64,000 bases of DNA from Pseudofabraea citricarpa (lineage: Eukaryota > Ascomycota > Leotiomycetes > Helotiales > Dermateaceae): assembly GCA_029641185.1 (NCBI GenBank), contig JAPWGK010000012.1:62001-126000 (forward strand), read 5' to 3'. The position numbers and the translations under genes were made by a program. The first letter of the stretch is position 1; the number at the start of each line of letters is the position of its first letter. The notes under the pieces were generated by a model. That model saw nothing but the letters and a program-made list of their open reading frames with translations, was not told the DNA's origin and did not search any database. Shown here piece by piece: positions 11,507-24,090 of the stretch.

Positions 11507-14500
11507 CTATGTCCTTGTGATAGTTGTCGCCGAATGCTCAAGGTCCTTCTTAAACTTTACGGGTACAACTTCAGGAAGGTGAAAATCTAGCAGATTATCT
11601 CGCAGCCACCAATCCAGAGCTCTTGGACATATCTCTCCCAAATTCAATTCGTGCATCATATAATCAGTAAGATCCTTTGTCCCCTCTCCATCGTTCAAGA
11701 TTTCTGTGACGATGTTATCTGTTTCTAGTGCTAATTGCTGTCTTTTCTGATCGTAATTCTCAATATCCCAAGGAATCGATGTCATAATAACCTCCAAGAT
11801 CCGCTCTTCTGTTGCAGGAGAAACTTTTTTTGCCGCCTTAGACCAATTGGTTCCAAGGGAAGTAGTGTCTCTGCCTATAACAAGTATTTTGGGTGGTTCT
11901 AGACGCATAGTTCCTTGGCTAACAAGAACTTCAGCAAGTTTGCGCCCAAAATACGTGTTCTGCAATGTCGGTGCAAAATGATTCAATGCTCCATGAAGTG
12001 TCCACTTCACAAGAGCTTTTGTGTTTGTTTTGATTCCTTTTAGAGTGTGTGTCTCCTTAGAATCATTTTGAAGAAGAGCTTGACCGTCATCACGCCGGAA
12101 TGCCCCTTTCCAAAAAATACAGTAAAAGACTTCGTCAATATCTGCTCCATGGTCGAGGAAATGCCTAAATGTTTGAACAAATCTGTCACATAGACTTGTG
12201 TTAGACATGAGGTTTTCATAATCTAGAATCTCTGATGCTCCCCAGAGGAATAATTCGAAAGCACTAGCATTTACCAGCGTAAAACTCGAGGTGAAAGAGA
12301 GTTTCATCTGGCTCATGCATCCTTGCAAAAACAGGAAGTCTAGCATTTTGAACCATTTAAAACAGCTTTCAATACCAGAAGGCAACCATTCTGCAGCACA
12401 CTGCAGAATGTAATTCTTGTAATCAGCGGTATACGAAGCTGACGAACGATGAAAGGACGTGGTAACAAATTCTTCGAGGCCATCAGATGCGGCAGAGCCA
12501 AGCATGTCTGATTTTACATCCAGCCAAAAACATTCCTGGGGTATTTGGTCAAGGAGTTTCACCCAGATTTCAATCCACTTCAGCCAAGTAGCTTTAGAAA
12601 TTTCTTTCTGAACACTGCTTAAAACAAAAGAAATATCGCCGGCACGGACTTTTGATTCTAGAGCAAGTGCTATTCCATCATCCCCCAATTCTGGTGGCAG
12701 AAAGACCCAGCTTCGAAGGATGTAGGCGTGTAACAGAGCGCATAAACGCTCTTCCTTCAATGAAGTGTCATATTTCAAAATATCTTGACCTCCAGGTGTC
12801 TCTGTCAAGAACTCTCGTGCCGTACGATGTATGAAGTTAACTTGCATGTCAGGAAGCTTAGAAGATAGTGAAAGCCTATTCTCATAAGTGTTTTTGGAGA
12901 CTTCAAGCAGATCGGCGCAACGAATGGGAATTTTGGAATAAATTGCATCACAATCACTGGGTATTGAATCGAATCCAGAAAGTTCCGCAATAGGTTTGCG
13001 AGTGCGGGAAAGCTCCATTGTCTTCAATGCTAAGGTAACATGGCCAAGGGTGAATATGTAAGAGTCATCATAAACTTCCATGCTCGAAAAATAATTTGTT
13101 GGGAAGGTATATTCATGCCAGCATATAGCCAAATTGAGATATAGAGCAGCTTCAGCTCTGTAAATCTTTTGGTCATCCGGATTAAGACGAGCCCACATAG
13201 ACGCATAGAGCTTTGCCAGGTCGCTTGGCATATCTTCGAGTCTTTTTTCAATAATCGTATATGTATCATTGTTGGTTAAAGCTCGCTCCAGACTCTTCAC
13301 AGCAAGACGGGCCCAGAGGAAGACACCATCGGATTTTCCGACGATCTTTGAGGCGTATTTCTGATTTGCTGTTGGCCAAAATGTCTTTTTCCTAGAGTGA
13401 GAAAATTCTTGTCGCTCCCATGAAGTAGCATCTTCCGGAAACTGCTTCCAAGAGCCGAGTAGATCTTGTGCGTATCTGTACATATCAGGGGCTGTGAGGT
13501 GATGGAGTTCAAGATGTGGATTTACACCCAGAGAATCTTTGAAGGCTTTCTCTGGTCGACTTGAGACACATAATTTCATGTCCTGAGGTCCTTCTTGCAA
13601 TAACTTTGCGAGGAAGTTTAGAAGCTTGTAGGGGCCATCAGATGGATGAATCTCATCCAGACCGTCCAGGAAAATGCAGATCCTTCTGTCGCCGGATACA
13701 AGGCTCAGACTTTCAGTGAGAACATTATATAGCTCCTTTTCCGACCAATCGCTCACAGATTTCTTGGCCTGAATCTGAAGCTGCTGACATGTCAAAAGAC
13801 GTTCTGAGTCCTGCTGAAATAATTGGTAAATAAGGTTACAGAACAGTCCCTTCATGTTGTTCTGCATTGGTGAAGTGCCCATCAGATAGAGGGAGTGCCC
13901 CAGCAGAAGCGTATCGCCACAGCCCTTCTCATGTAGAAGGCATTGTGTTTCCGGGCTTGAGTACAGAAACTTCATGAGAGTGCTCTTTCCTGCACCTGCT
14001 TTGCCACTAATCCAAAAAAGCTTCTTGTCTGACTTTAACCAGTCGCTGAAACTGTCCCATGTGTTCTGCTTTGTCTCGGCGATGAGATCTTCAAGTACCC
14101 AATCCTCTCCCTCCTTTTGTTTATAGATTTCCCTGTGATCACGGTCGATATTCTGCTCGCTTTGGGCTATATCTGTCCCAGTACTCCGAGATTCTCCAAA
14201 GAGCCATGTGAACGTCTGCGAGTGCGCTTCTGTAATGTCATTCTGGCGTTCATTTCGACCCCCATAATCGAGGCTATCCATGATCTGTGTACGCTCAGCT
14301 TCCAATTGTCGTCCATGCGCCTCAGATTTGATCTCAGTCCTTGTTTGTTGATGCTCGGCCTTCACAATACCTTGGGTCGAGTTGTGCTCTTGCGTGGTAT
14401 GGGCTCTCATCTCCTTGTGTTCTTTCGCAGCATCTTTGCGAGTTGTATCATGTTCTTCATGAATGATCTGCCTGGTCTCTGATTGTTCCTGACTTGCATG

Positions 14501-15380
14501 AGTCTGGGCTATCCGAAGGAGCCCAGCAAGTATTTCTTGGGCTTTAGAATGCTCAGTTACCAGACTGTGTAATGTGAGATTAACAGCTTTGGTTGCGTCC
14601 AGGTTCATTTGTTGAAATACATTGGACATGCCGTTCTGATTACTTTGTTTTCAAAGTCAGCATATGACACTGTAAATTGGTTTTCATTAAAAATTGTTGG
14701 AAAGCTGTAAATTTGAAAAGGTGGGGGCGATGATTGAGTATTTAATCATCATGTATCAGCTTTGCAAAGGCAAGTTCGACGCTCAACTTACTAAAGTCGG
14801 ATTAAAAGGCCATTGTTCAGCACACTACGCCATCTCTCCAAATCCCGCTCAAGCGCTGCAATCTTATTTGTCTTCCAATTCCTTTTTAGGACCAGACTGA
14901 AAGTGGTTTTAAGCCGGGCAACCTTTCCTTTATCTGCTGATTGTTTGTCTATGATCGTATCGGCTTCCTTCGATAGCTTTTCGGCTGTTTCGGAGCAGCT
15001 ATTTGCAATGGTAATAAGTTCCTTGTCATCTTCTGTGAGCCTGCGAGTTCCAGGAGTCAGCACAGCCCGTTCAAGAAAACAAATTTCAGAAAACACTGGG
15101 GCGATTGCGCATCTCAAGAGGCAAAATACCCCAGAGATATTCAGAAGTCTGCGAGGGAAGGGGAATGAATTCCTAGAAGATATTCGTACTGCTCAGGAGG
15201 TTTTTGAATTGAATCGTGAAGACCTTTTGTTGCCACCCGCATCTGCGCTGCGGTGCTAGCAAGGCTTTCATCCGCAGACCCATTGTCATATATCTTCTTA
15301 CAGATCGAAATCGTCTCATGGGCAAAACCGATGACTTGCATCACATTGCATGCGATGCCCAATATAGTGAGCGGATCCAT
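11507..15380 (-). CDS. NACHT-domain STAND (NLR-like) protein with hendecad repeat
   Basis: Probable signal-transducing NTPase of the fungal NLR-like type. Proposed exons (minus): 15380-15190, 15040-14792 and 14642-11507, both introns 149 nt, giving 1191 residues. The N-terminus (MDPLTILGIACNVMQ, then LTEDDKELITIANSC) matches the helical N-terminal domain common in fungal STAND proteins. Residues 177-264 form an 11-residue repeat, mostly starting with EH and predicted helical. The NACHT core has Walker A GKAGAGKS (360-367) and Walker B FLDGLDE (from about 471). The region after it (KLYASMWARLNPDDQK) resembles the helical domain that often follows fungal NACHTs. No ankyrin, WD40 or TPR repeats are evident at the C-terminus. 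The large exon is certain; the second splice acceptor is the least sure, because it uses AAAG. If exons 1-2 are not joined, a 1040-residue protein starts at 14629. Confidence 0.85.
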
Positions 15381-16876
15381 GATACCACACTTCACAGCAG
15401 CGTTGTTCGTAGAATGGAATGGAAAATCGATGAGCATTTTGATGGAAACGGGGTGGCAATGCCAATTATGTACAGCGCCCACCGGTTTAGAAGGTGACAC
15501 CAGAAGGCTGAGCAGACAGCGAATCGCGATGCCAGTTTCCTGCAAGTACGCATACCATCGCTCAGCTGAACAGCAAATTCCGAGCCGAGGAAACCTGGAA
15601 ATCTAATAATGAATTTCAATGCGAATGGAATTAGTGATACTCAACGGACATCAAACAAGAAAAAAATAATGGGAACTTAGCAAATTGATATGGATCAATG
15701 TCGGAGTTCAAATCCAACAACCCCCTTATCTACACGAAATTCTGTCGCCTGCCATCATTACCTAGCTACTCCATGCGTATATGGATCCCAGCCTTGACAT
15801 CGAGGTTGAATCTGAGCCCTCCATGATGCGGCTCGTATTTGCTGGAGTGGAGATTCGAACGGTGCATTCCGGAGCTGGCTCTCACCATGCTTTGCTGGGC
15901 TCGCATTGACAACGGCCGTGAGGCTTTATGTTACCATTCATATTATTCCTCTGCCTCTCACTTTACTTCTGATTTTCAATCTCCTCCTTCTTTCTCCCTA
16001 TAAAAGTGCGCAGCAATCCCCAAGCCTCCATGCTTGGTTTCCTAACAATTCATGTCGCCACCTGCTGTATTTTCAGCATATCATCCTACCCGAATTTTTG
16101 CGGCTGCTTGCTGTCGTGTCGGAGGATCAGGCTGTCTGACATCTGACTTGTTCTTGTGTGATTGGCCCACACTTAAGCCCATTTGTCTAGAACCCCATCC
16201 GTGTCACCTTGTAATGCATAAGTTGCAGTCATAAGCGGGGAAGACTTACGAGCAGAGGAAGGCTCAAGGCGTACGGAAGCGCTTGAGCTACTGCATGTTC
16301 TTTGACGGGGCGACAAGTCAGCGCTAGGCTTGCTGTCCACTCCTTGCCGTGATTTTAGATGCAGAGGCTTGCAATCCTCATATTACTTTGGTCTCCATTC
16401 TTGTCTCTCAAGCGGCGGAAGCCAATTTCATAGGAGCCGGGTTTGGTGTGTCGGCCTAGCTCGTGTCTGAAGATCTCAATGCTGCTTTTCAACATGGTTG
16501 TGATGCTAGATGCGGTTATGGTTGTTATTGGAAGAAGAAGAAAACTGAAGGAGAAGGATATTTGCTTTGAAGTAGCAGAAATTGAGTGGTGAATTTTGAC
16601 GGTTGCACTTCTAAGCGAACGAACAGTGCTTGGCTTTTATACTCGCTACACCTATTATCTAGTTGCATGAAATGGTATCATTTCTATTTGCCAGCATGAT
16701 ATTTGCTGCCATTTGACATCTTATGAGCGTTATGAGCGTCTGAAAACTGCGTCCCATAACTGCCGAGTCGCGGTTTTACGGTGAGCAATTTGGTTTGATA
16801 TCGCTATATTAGAGATTTGAACGAAAGATGTTAAGGATGGTACACGTTTGTACTCCTTTTTCTTATACATAGGTAT
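15381..16876. other. Promoter side of the NACHT gene and gene-free DNA
   Basis: Contains the upstream flank of the minus-strand NACHT gene. Small frames at 15216-15619 overlap the first exon or its flank and show no domain. A 42-codon frame at 15781-15909 has no recognisable feature. Composition shifts from balanced to AT-rich after about 16640. Confidence 0.45.
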
Positions 16877-17099
16877 GAAACGAAATCGGGACAAATAATT
16901 AGCATAACCGGAAGTTTGATTTCAGTATACCATCTTTACCATTTCTTACTTATATGGAATAAAATCGGGACAACGAATTAGCAGGATCCCAAGTTTCATG
17001 TTAATATATTATCTTTAGTATTTCTCATTTATATAAAGTAAAATCAGGAAAAAGGATTATCATAACCGGAAGATTAATAACAATATCCCGTCTTTAGCG
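16877..17099. repeat. 79-bp tandem repeat, three diverged copies
   Basis: Units start at 16877, 16956 and 17035, an exact 79-bp period. Each carries AAATCRGGA, then TTAGCA or TTATCA, then a CTTTA word. Copies differ at many positions, largely transitions. No coding capacity. Confidence 0.7.
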
Positions 17100-18815
17100 T
17101 ACCAGGCGATCTACCAATACGTGATTGGAGCTCAGTAGGTTGCTGCTCCTCATCTCTATCATATGGCTTAATATGCCTGCTAGTTTACCTCAGAATACTA
17201 TGAAAATTTCGTTGTCATCTGCAACTCTGTTGTCAGATATAATGCATGCAATAAAACTATTTCTTTTGGGTAAAACTGTGAGAGTTTCTTAGAAGCAGAC
17301 CAGGAGAGCGTTGGTAAACAATAACTAATCTCATCAAGGCCAGACTCCATTTTGACGGAATATGCGTTTTCTGGCACCTTTCGGCTTTGTAGAAACTTTT
17401 CGCCGATTGGTTAGAACATAGAAGATCATTTAAAGGCAGGGATCTTATAAGATGGCGGAGTAGTGTTCATCAGTAGTAAGTATTGATAGGTCAAGAGAGT
17501 GGTAAGAAGGATAATTATAACGGCTACGGTTCTTAGATATATATACTATAGCCACTTGATACATGACAGATCTTCTCTTGTATTTTTGAACTATGTCAAA
17601 GATTTTGCTGTTTTATAAAAGAGAAAATGATTATCTGAGGGCATAAATCTTTTATAATTCTAAAATTTATCAAAGCATTTTGCTGTTTGGTTAGAAAGAA
17701 GGAAAGTATCTGGAGATATAAATCTTCTCTTACAGGTTTAAACTTCATAATAGTCTTTTGCTGTTGTATTAAAAATAAAGAAGTATGTATCTTCTTGTGC
17801 AGCTTCTAATTTTAAAATATTTTTACCTTTTCATTAAAAAGGGGGTATAAATCTTCTCTTGCATCTCTTAGCTTTGTAAAAACCTTTCACCGTTTGGTCA
17901 GACAGGAGGAGATATATACCCTTTCTTGCAGCTTTCAACTTCTTACCTAGACATACCTACAACTATCCTTATACTTTTGGCTATAACAGCCAAGTAGACT
18001 TGGTTTTCTCTTCAGACGTTAATAATTGTGTAAACCTCAGAACTAACAGATACGCAGTTTTAATTGTTCATTCCATTTTTTTGCTTATAGAGGTTTAATT
18101 CTCTACTTTTCATCTCTATCAATGCGTCTTTACAAACAGGTGTACTTTGTATCGTTTCTTTCGGGCATGATTCATCTTTACGCTCTTAGCTGCAACTACT
18201 AAACACCAGGAAATACTAGCTCACAACAACCTACTTCGTTTACTTTCATCCCACATTCAAAATAGCTGGAGGCTGGAGCTGATAAATCTGATCATTTTTC
18301 TCCAGTTTAGTTCTATAAATTCGGGCAATTTATCATAATCTTAAGTTAGATTTATTTCTTTGCTGGTTGATAAATTTTTATCATTTGGTGTTTCCTAAAA
18401 TTACTAAATTGATGGAAAGATGTTGCCAATTTACCAATTCGCAAGGGTACTTGAACCAAGCAGCCATAAGATACTATAGTTAGCAGAGAAATTAATTGGG
18501 AAACATTTGTTGTTTCGTTCATTCTTGCTTTGTCCCCGTCTTCCCTATCTCACAAAAGAATAATTAAACTTCTCTGCCAGCAGATCAGTCGCTTGCCTTA
18601 TTATCACTCGAGTAAGGAGACAGTTTGTTGCCTATAACGAGGTATAGTTTAGAATAAGCTGAAATACCAAGGGAAATTGATTCTATCGTTCAAGGCGCCA
18701 AGATGATACTAGGGATTCTCTCGAGGTTCCTGCCATTTTATCATGTGACTGGTGCGTGCATGTGATCATCCAAATTTATCTCTTCAAGAAGACGAACAAG
18801 ATTTGAAACATTTTG
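17100..18815. repeat. AT-rich desert with degenerate 75-80-bp tandem array
   Basis: Between about 17380 and 17950 a diverged unit recurs, with landmarks ATAAATCTT, a CTTxCAGxTTT word, and TTTTGCTGTT followed by TTxGTTAGA. Landmark positions near 17600, 17680 and 17756 are spaced 76-80 bp, with weaker copies at about 17395, 17830 and 17885. The rest to 18815 is AT-rich and shows no gene. Confidence 0.5.
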
Positions 18816-20030
18816 TCAGCAGTTAAAATATTCTGCCCACTTTGTATTCAAAGCACTGCACCAAAAAGGCTGAGTAACCCATGTCCAGCCACACCCGACG
18901 GCAGTTTCTTTAGTCCCGCTAGGCTCGGCTCCTTCGCAGCCTCCTCGTATGGCACGATTTCTGGATTTTCCAATAAACCTTAAAATCATTCGACCAGCTT
19001 CTCGGAATAGTAAGTATTTATCTTGAGGTGGAGGGCAGTGCATCCATATGACAGGGTTCCTTGCCATGTTTGTCCTGTAACCGATAAGTGTTGGTTGGCT
19101 TGTTCTTACTTGGCTGCATAAGAGAGGGGTGGCATCTGAAAGACATAAGTAGATCGGTAAATCGACCTGCATAACAGCTATCTTTCCTTTCCTCTTCTTT
19201 GCCGTCAGCTCTGCCGAGTAAGGCTGCTCTGCGCCCAGTACTTGCATCAGTCGTTGCAAGAATAGCATAGCCTTATCCTCACACTGATGCTACAGTGCCG
19301 CTTACTTTGTTCTCCAACTTTGCACCTAATCGCTATCTAGACAACTAGGCCATTTCATCATATCATCCTAATTCAATTAGACAAAGTATAGCTTGCTCGG
19401 AGCCATGACTTTGGGCAAAACACTTTTCTACCCATTTGCCTTGTTAGCCCAAATGTTATCCATACACTTCAGCGACTGGCGATCATCTTCCAGCCCAAAT
19501 CCTTCTGCTCGGGACAGATAATCCGGCCCCCAATACTACCTTAACCGCCAAACTCTGGTTATAAGTCAATAATAGACTTGTCGTCAGCATATGTATGATG
19601 ATGTTTGGCAAAATACTCATTCAAACATGAGAAGGCAGTGATTGGCACATTGATATGTATGGTGATTGGCAGATGAGTATTGATACGTGGATAGGCAATG
19701 ATCGCCTAGCAGGTTTTCGAACAGGTTGGGGGCTGCATTCAGCTTCAACAATCTTTCATACCTATAGGGAAACTTGTGGGAGTGGTTATGCGGCGTAAGA
19801 TGTATTGATCAAGGAAACATACATATTATATGCCTGTGAGTATTTTTGATGTACACCACCATCAACTTTTCGGTAGCTGCCTCACAGAATATAGCCGCTG
19901 CGAAAAAAATCTTTAGTCCCTTCAGGATGTTCTTATATTCGACGCTAGCCTTCGAATGAGCTCGACAACTCTTTTCTATGCTATAATTCGTATTTGCTTG
20001 CACATCAGCTCTTAGCAAAAGTTTCACATC
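18816..20030. other. Gene-free flank of the membrane-protein gene
   Basis: A 150-codon minus-strand frame (18816-19268) has no recognisable domain, no introns restoring a family and many Cys/Trp/Arg residues of the kind seen in non-coding frames; I do not call it a gene. The promoter of the plus-strand gene at 20031 should lie in the last few hundred bases. Confidence 0.4.
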
Positions 20031-22493
20031 ATGACAAACTCATCCTCCTGGACAGGTGCATCGACGGGGCACTATAACGTGCATCTAGGCATCTGGACGA
20101 ATTGGTCGCGGGGACGTATTATGGGGGCAACTCTCACCCTTAACCGAGAGCATGGCAGTCTTCTAATTGCATTTACGGCTCTCTTCGTTGGGCTGGTCTC
20201 GTCATGTTTCTGGCGGATCCTCTGTCTTATCTTCCATCGATACGCGTCGACTCCAGAACCCAGAGATGCTCTCCATCACCAGAAGCAAGCTATCCTCCGT
20301 AACTCGGTGTCAGCGATGTCTGGCCTCTGGGCCTTTTCACAACTTACCTGGACTTGGCGCCGTGAGACCAAACTCTTCCGTACATTGCCCATCATCATAT
20401 GTGCCGCTGTTTCAGTGAGCGTCTTCACCATCGCTGGTGGTCTCTCATCACAGATCTCTTCAGGCATCGCCAATGAAGTTCTCCTCAACGGTGCAAACTG
20501 TGGCTTTCTCATGTCTCCAGAGGAAGCAGGTTCCCAGGATGCACTGGGCCTCTTATACCCGTACTCGGTACTCGAAACTAAGAATGTGGCAAACTACGCT
20601 CAGCAATGCTACGCTAATGGATCTAACATATTAGATTGCTCCACCTTTGTGAAAGATTATCTTCCTGGAACGACGGATACTCAAGCACCCTGCCCTTTTG
20701 AGGACAACATCTGTCGAGACGATGCCAATCTCCTCCTTGATACTGGCTATATCGAGAGCAGTGATGACCTAGGTATAAATACTCCTCCGAATAGGCGTGT
20801 TACGTACAGAACGGTGCTTCACTGTGCACCCTTGGTCACTGAAGGATATACGAGCAACATCAGCACGTCGTACAGCAACTATACTGGATATCATTATGGT
20901 CAGCATTGGAGGGGGACTAATTACACCTATCACGTTGAAAGCCTGGACATCCAGTATAAACGACAGATTGATAGCAATCAGCGCGACACGAACATTAACT
21001 TTCTTCTGACGTAAGAATTCTTTACTCATCCTACTCCTAGTCCGTTACTGACCAAATCATTTTCTAGTCATTTCACAAGCGTGGTGATCAACGGCAGCAG
21101 CTATCTCCCTGGGTCTTCATTCGAGCCCATCCCCGAACTTTTCCGCTCAGATGGAGATCTGCGGGTGATGTTCCTTGCCGGAAACGGCGTGTATTTTATC
21201 GAGCAGACAAACGATTCCTGGTATGGGGGAAACGTTCAATCGACTGATTTTCTAAACACCGATGGAATCGACGGCTCTCATGCTCTATACCAGTCGCAAG
21301 ACGCAGCATCTCCTATGGGCTGTGTGCAGCAGTACCAATTCTGCAATTCCGAAGGCGATTGTGGACCACTGGCTGGTTTCCACCAGGCTGCGACAGAGGC
21401 TGCGCCGTTGTTCAACACTACAGCTCAAGTGATTAATGGCGGGGATGGACTTCCGGTCGGCCCCATAGCAAGCCAGTATTACTGGTATCTGTCGGTGATG
21501 AGCAACTCGAAAGCCTTCACCATACTAATTGATAGTCTTGGAGCTTATTCTCTCGCATCTCAGCAGAGTCTACTGAAGGGAGTCATGGGTCCTTTACCAA
21601 GGAACCAATGGCAGCTTGATGTTGCTCTGTGGTGGGCCACTTCGCTGGCAGCTCTGCAAGCACAATTCGTGACAGTAGCCTCTGGGCCGACGGATCCAGA
21701 TCTTCAGCCATATAGAGTCCCACCCGAAAACTCGTATATGCAAGACATATGTAATAACCAGGTAAGACTTTTCGATGCTATTCATTTGACTTCATATTAA
21801 TACTTTTCATCTCAACAGAAAATCCGAAGCTCTGATTATACGTCCTTTAGCTTTTTGGGCCTCTGCTTTACCTATATCACTGGTGCCTTGATTATCGCCC
21901 TCTCTTTTATTCTAGAGCCCATCTTGGCCTATCTACAACACCGCCGTAGATATCAGGAGTACAAATTCATCGAGTGGAGCGCCAACGGCACTTTGCAACT
22001 GCAGCGTCTCGCATATCAGGGATTGGGTTCTGGATCGTGGGAAGGGTATTATGACACGATTCCCAAGACAAATCAGCTTGAGATCCTCAAGAGTCTTCCT
22101 CTCAGCTACCCATCTCACGGTGAAGCTACCAGCCATGACGTAGAGAAGGTAGATTCCGCCGACAAATATACCGTCACGCTAGATACTACTTCTACAAACT
22201 TGAGCGAGATTACAGAGTCACTCACAACGAATCAGAATCAGAATCAGAATCATCACGACTTGTCAGCAGTCGATACACCAAAATCGCAACCGAGAACTAC
22301 CAACTCTCAAGATACTGCTCGATTCAAATTAACAACCCAGATTTCTGAACCAGAAACCGAGTGGGTACCAAGCCCTCAATCTCCATCTGCCGATGAACAG
22401 GAACTAGTTGTGATGAAACTTGTCGCTCAGCCTGAAGTTGCCAATTCATCTGTAGCTGGTCCTGCTGCTCGGTCTGAACCGTCTGGGTTATGA
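20031..22493 (+). CDS. Orphan fungal multi-pass membrane protein
   Basis: I recognise this as a widespread filamentous-fungal protein type without a known function. Exons 20031-21010, 21068-21761 and 21819-22493, both introns 57 nt, give 782 residues. The N-terminus (HYNVHLGIWTNWSRG, then ATLTL) is the most conserved part of such proteins. Hydrophobic segments lie in LLIAFTALFVGLVSS, LPIIICAAVSVSVF and, near residue 575, LCFTYITGALIIALSF. Between the second and third is a large loop with many Asn-X-Ser/Thr sites and paired cysteines, probably outside the cell or in a vesicle lumen. The C-terminal tail after LEPILAYL is polar, Ser/Thr/Gln-rich with an NQNQNQN run, and probably cytosolic. No enzymatic motif was seen. 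Confidence 0.8.
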
Positions 22494-23646
22494 AATGATA
22501 TTTCACGTAACTCATGCCCGATATGAATTGGAAGAACGGCAGTCAGGCAGGCTCGAGTGAGAGTTCTCCACAGAAAAGTTCACAATATTTCCTATGTTGA
22601 TTTTTCATACTTTTGGTACGCGTTTCAGGATTTCAAGTCGACATGTAGGAAACAAGTGGGCGTGGCAGTAACTGAAAGCCAATTTCCAGTGCAGGGACCA
22701 GCAGGGACTAAAATCAGATGGGAACAGTACACGCTATGTGGCCCGTTCAGTGATCCTCCTAACTCATTCTCTCTGCATCTCCTTAGCATCAAATTAAATG
22801 CTAGTGATCACATTATTGCTATGAGAAGAGTTTTATTCGCAATATTGGCCTGCGGGGTACCACTTGTCGATAAATTAAAAGTAGTCACGAATTACACACC
22901 ACTTTCAAAATAAGCCAAAAGCTCTGCTCTACCTTCTAACACCACAACAGACATTCCATTTCTCATACACGTTCTGCTCTTACTTAACTTCTATTCGATA
23001 AAAATCAGGACTACTTGACCGTCAGCTTAAGCGATACTTGAAAGGGGTTTTATTTAGCGAGCACCACTATCTTGCCAAAACCTTTAGCACACAGTGAAGA
23101 GCCAGCACGTACAGACAGATGCAGATATATGCAGAGCTGATAAACAGAACAATTGGCTCTGAAGAAGAGGAAGAAAAAAACAAAAAAAAAAAAACACCAA
23201 CCTGTGAGAAAAAAACAAGAATTCTATTTCAGTTCTAAGCATGTAAGTTTTTCGAGAACGCGAGCAGCTGCAAGCAAAGACCTGCATTAGTTCCAGGTCT
23301 TCTGCAAGAGGTTTAATCCCACGACGAGATATAATCCTATTGTCTTATCGGCCTGCGAAGAGATCTCTCCCGTCTGTCATCGTGGGCTTTGCTTTGCTTG
23401 TAACGAGCCTAGAGATAGATGCCTAGATCATATGATACAGAAAGGGGGTTACAAGAATCAAGGAGCACCCCCTTGTACGTAGAAACTAAAACTCTACCAT
23501 TCAAATCAGGTAAAAATTTAAGGCTACTTTATTCTTGTTTTATAACCCCTGTACGTATTACGACCAGGTGAAGATAGATCGTGGTCGCTAAAAAGGGAAA
23601 AGGAACAGGAAAATACAAAGGAAGAGGAGGAAACTATCTCTCTGTG
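22494..23646. other. Intergenic, no gene seen
   Basis: Contains the 3' flank of the membrane-protein gene. The 118-codon frame at 22557-22913 shows no domain. An A-run near 23175-23195 and AT-rich sequence follow. Confidence 0.45.
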
Positions 23647-24090
23647 TATCACTCAACAAAGACTGATACGTGAAGCTATGCTTATTATTTTGTTGCACGT
23701 CTGACCCGTCGCTAGACTTATTTATTCACGAGTGATATATTACTTAATAAAGACTGATACGTAAAGCCGTGCTGGTTGTTTTGTTGCATGTCTGACCCGT
23801 CGCTAGACTTATTTATTCACAGGTGATATATCACTTGACAAAGAGTGATGCGTGAAGCTGTCCTTATTGTTTTGTTGCACGTCTGACCCGTCGCTAGACT
23901 TATTTATTCACGAGTGATATATCACTTGACAAAGAGTGATACATGAAGTTATATCTATCGTTTTGTTGCACGTCTGACCCGTCGCTAGACTTATTTATTC
24001 ACGAGTGATATATCACTCAACAAAGACTGATGCGTGAAGCTGTGCTTGTCGTTTTGTTGCACGTCTGACCCGTCGCTTGACTTATTTCTC
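23647..24090. repeat. 91-bp minisatellite, five copies
   Basis: Tandem units start at 23647, 23738, 23829, 23920 and 24011, exactly 91 bp apart; the last is slightly short. The most constant part is GTCTGACCCGTCGCTAGAC followed by TTATTTATTCAC and a GTGATATATCACT palindrome. The middle of the unit (after TGAAGC) varies. Conservation is much higher than in the arrays at 16.9-17.9 kb, so this array is younger or has been homogenised. It shows no open frame across units. Confidence 0.93.

Noticed and set aside
15781..15909. 42-codon frame, and a tRNA-like TTCGAAC word near 15855
   Set aside because: No cloverleaf can be drawn around the TTCGAAC word (no D-arm or acceptor pairing), and the peptide has no features.
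18816..19268. 150-codon minus-strand frame
   Set aside because: No domain, no signal peptide and no related sequence that I recognise; it lies in a repeat-rich desert.
23647..24090. CRISPR-like appearance of the 91-bp array
   Set aside because: This is eukaryotic DNA. The units are contiguous, without unique spacers between short repeats, and there are no cas genes.
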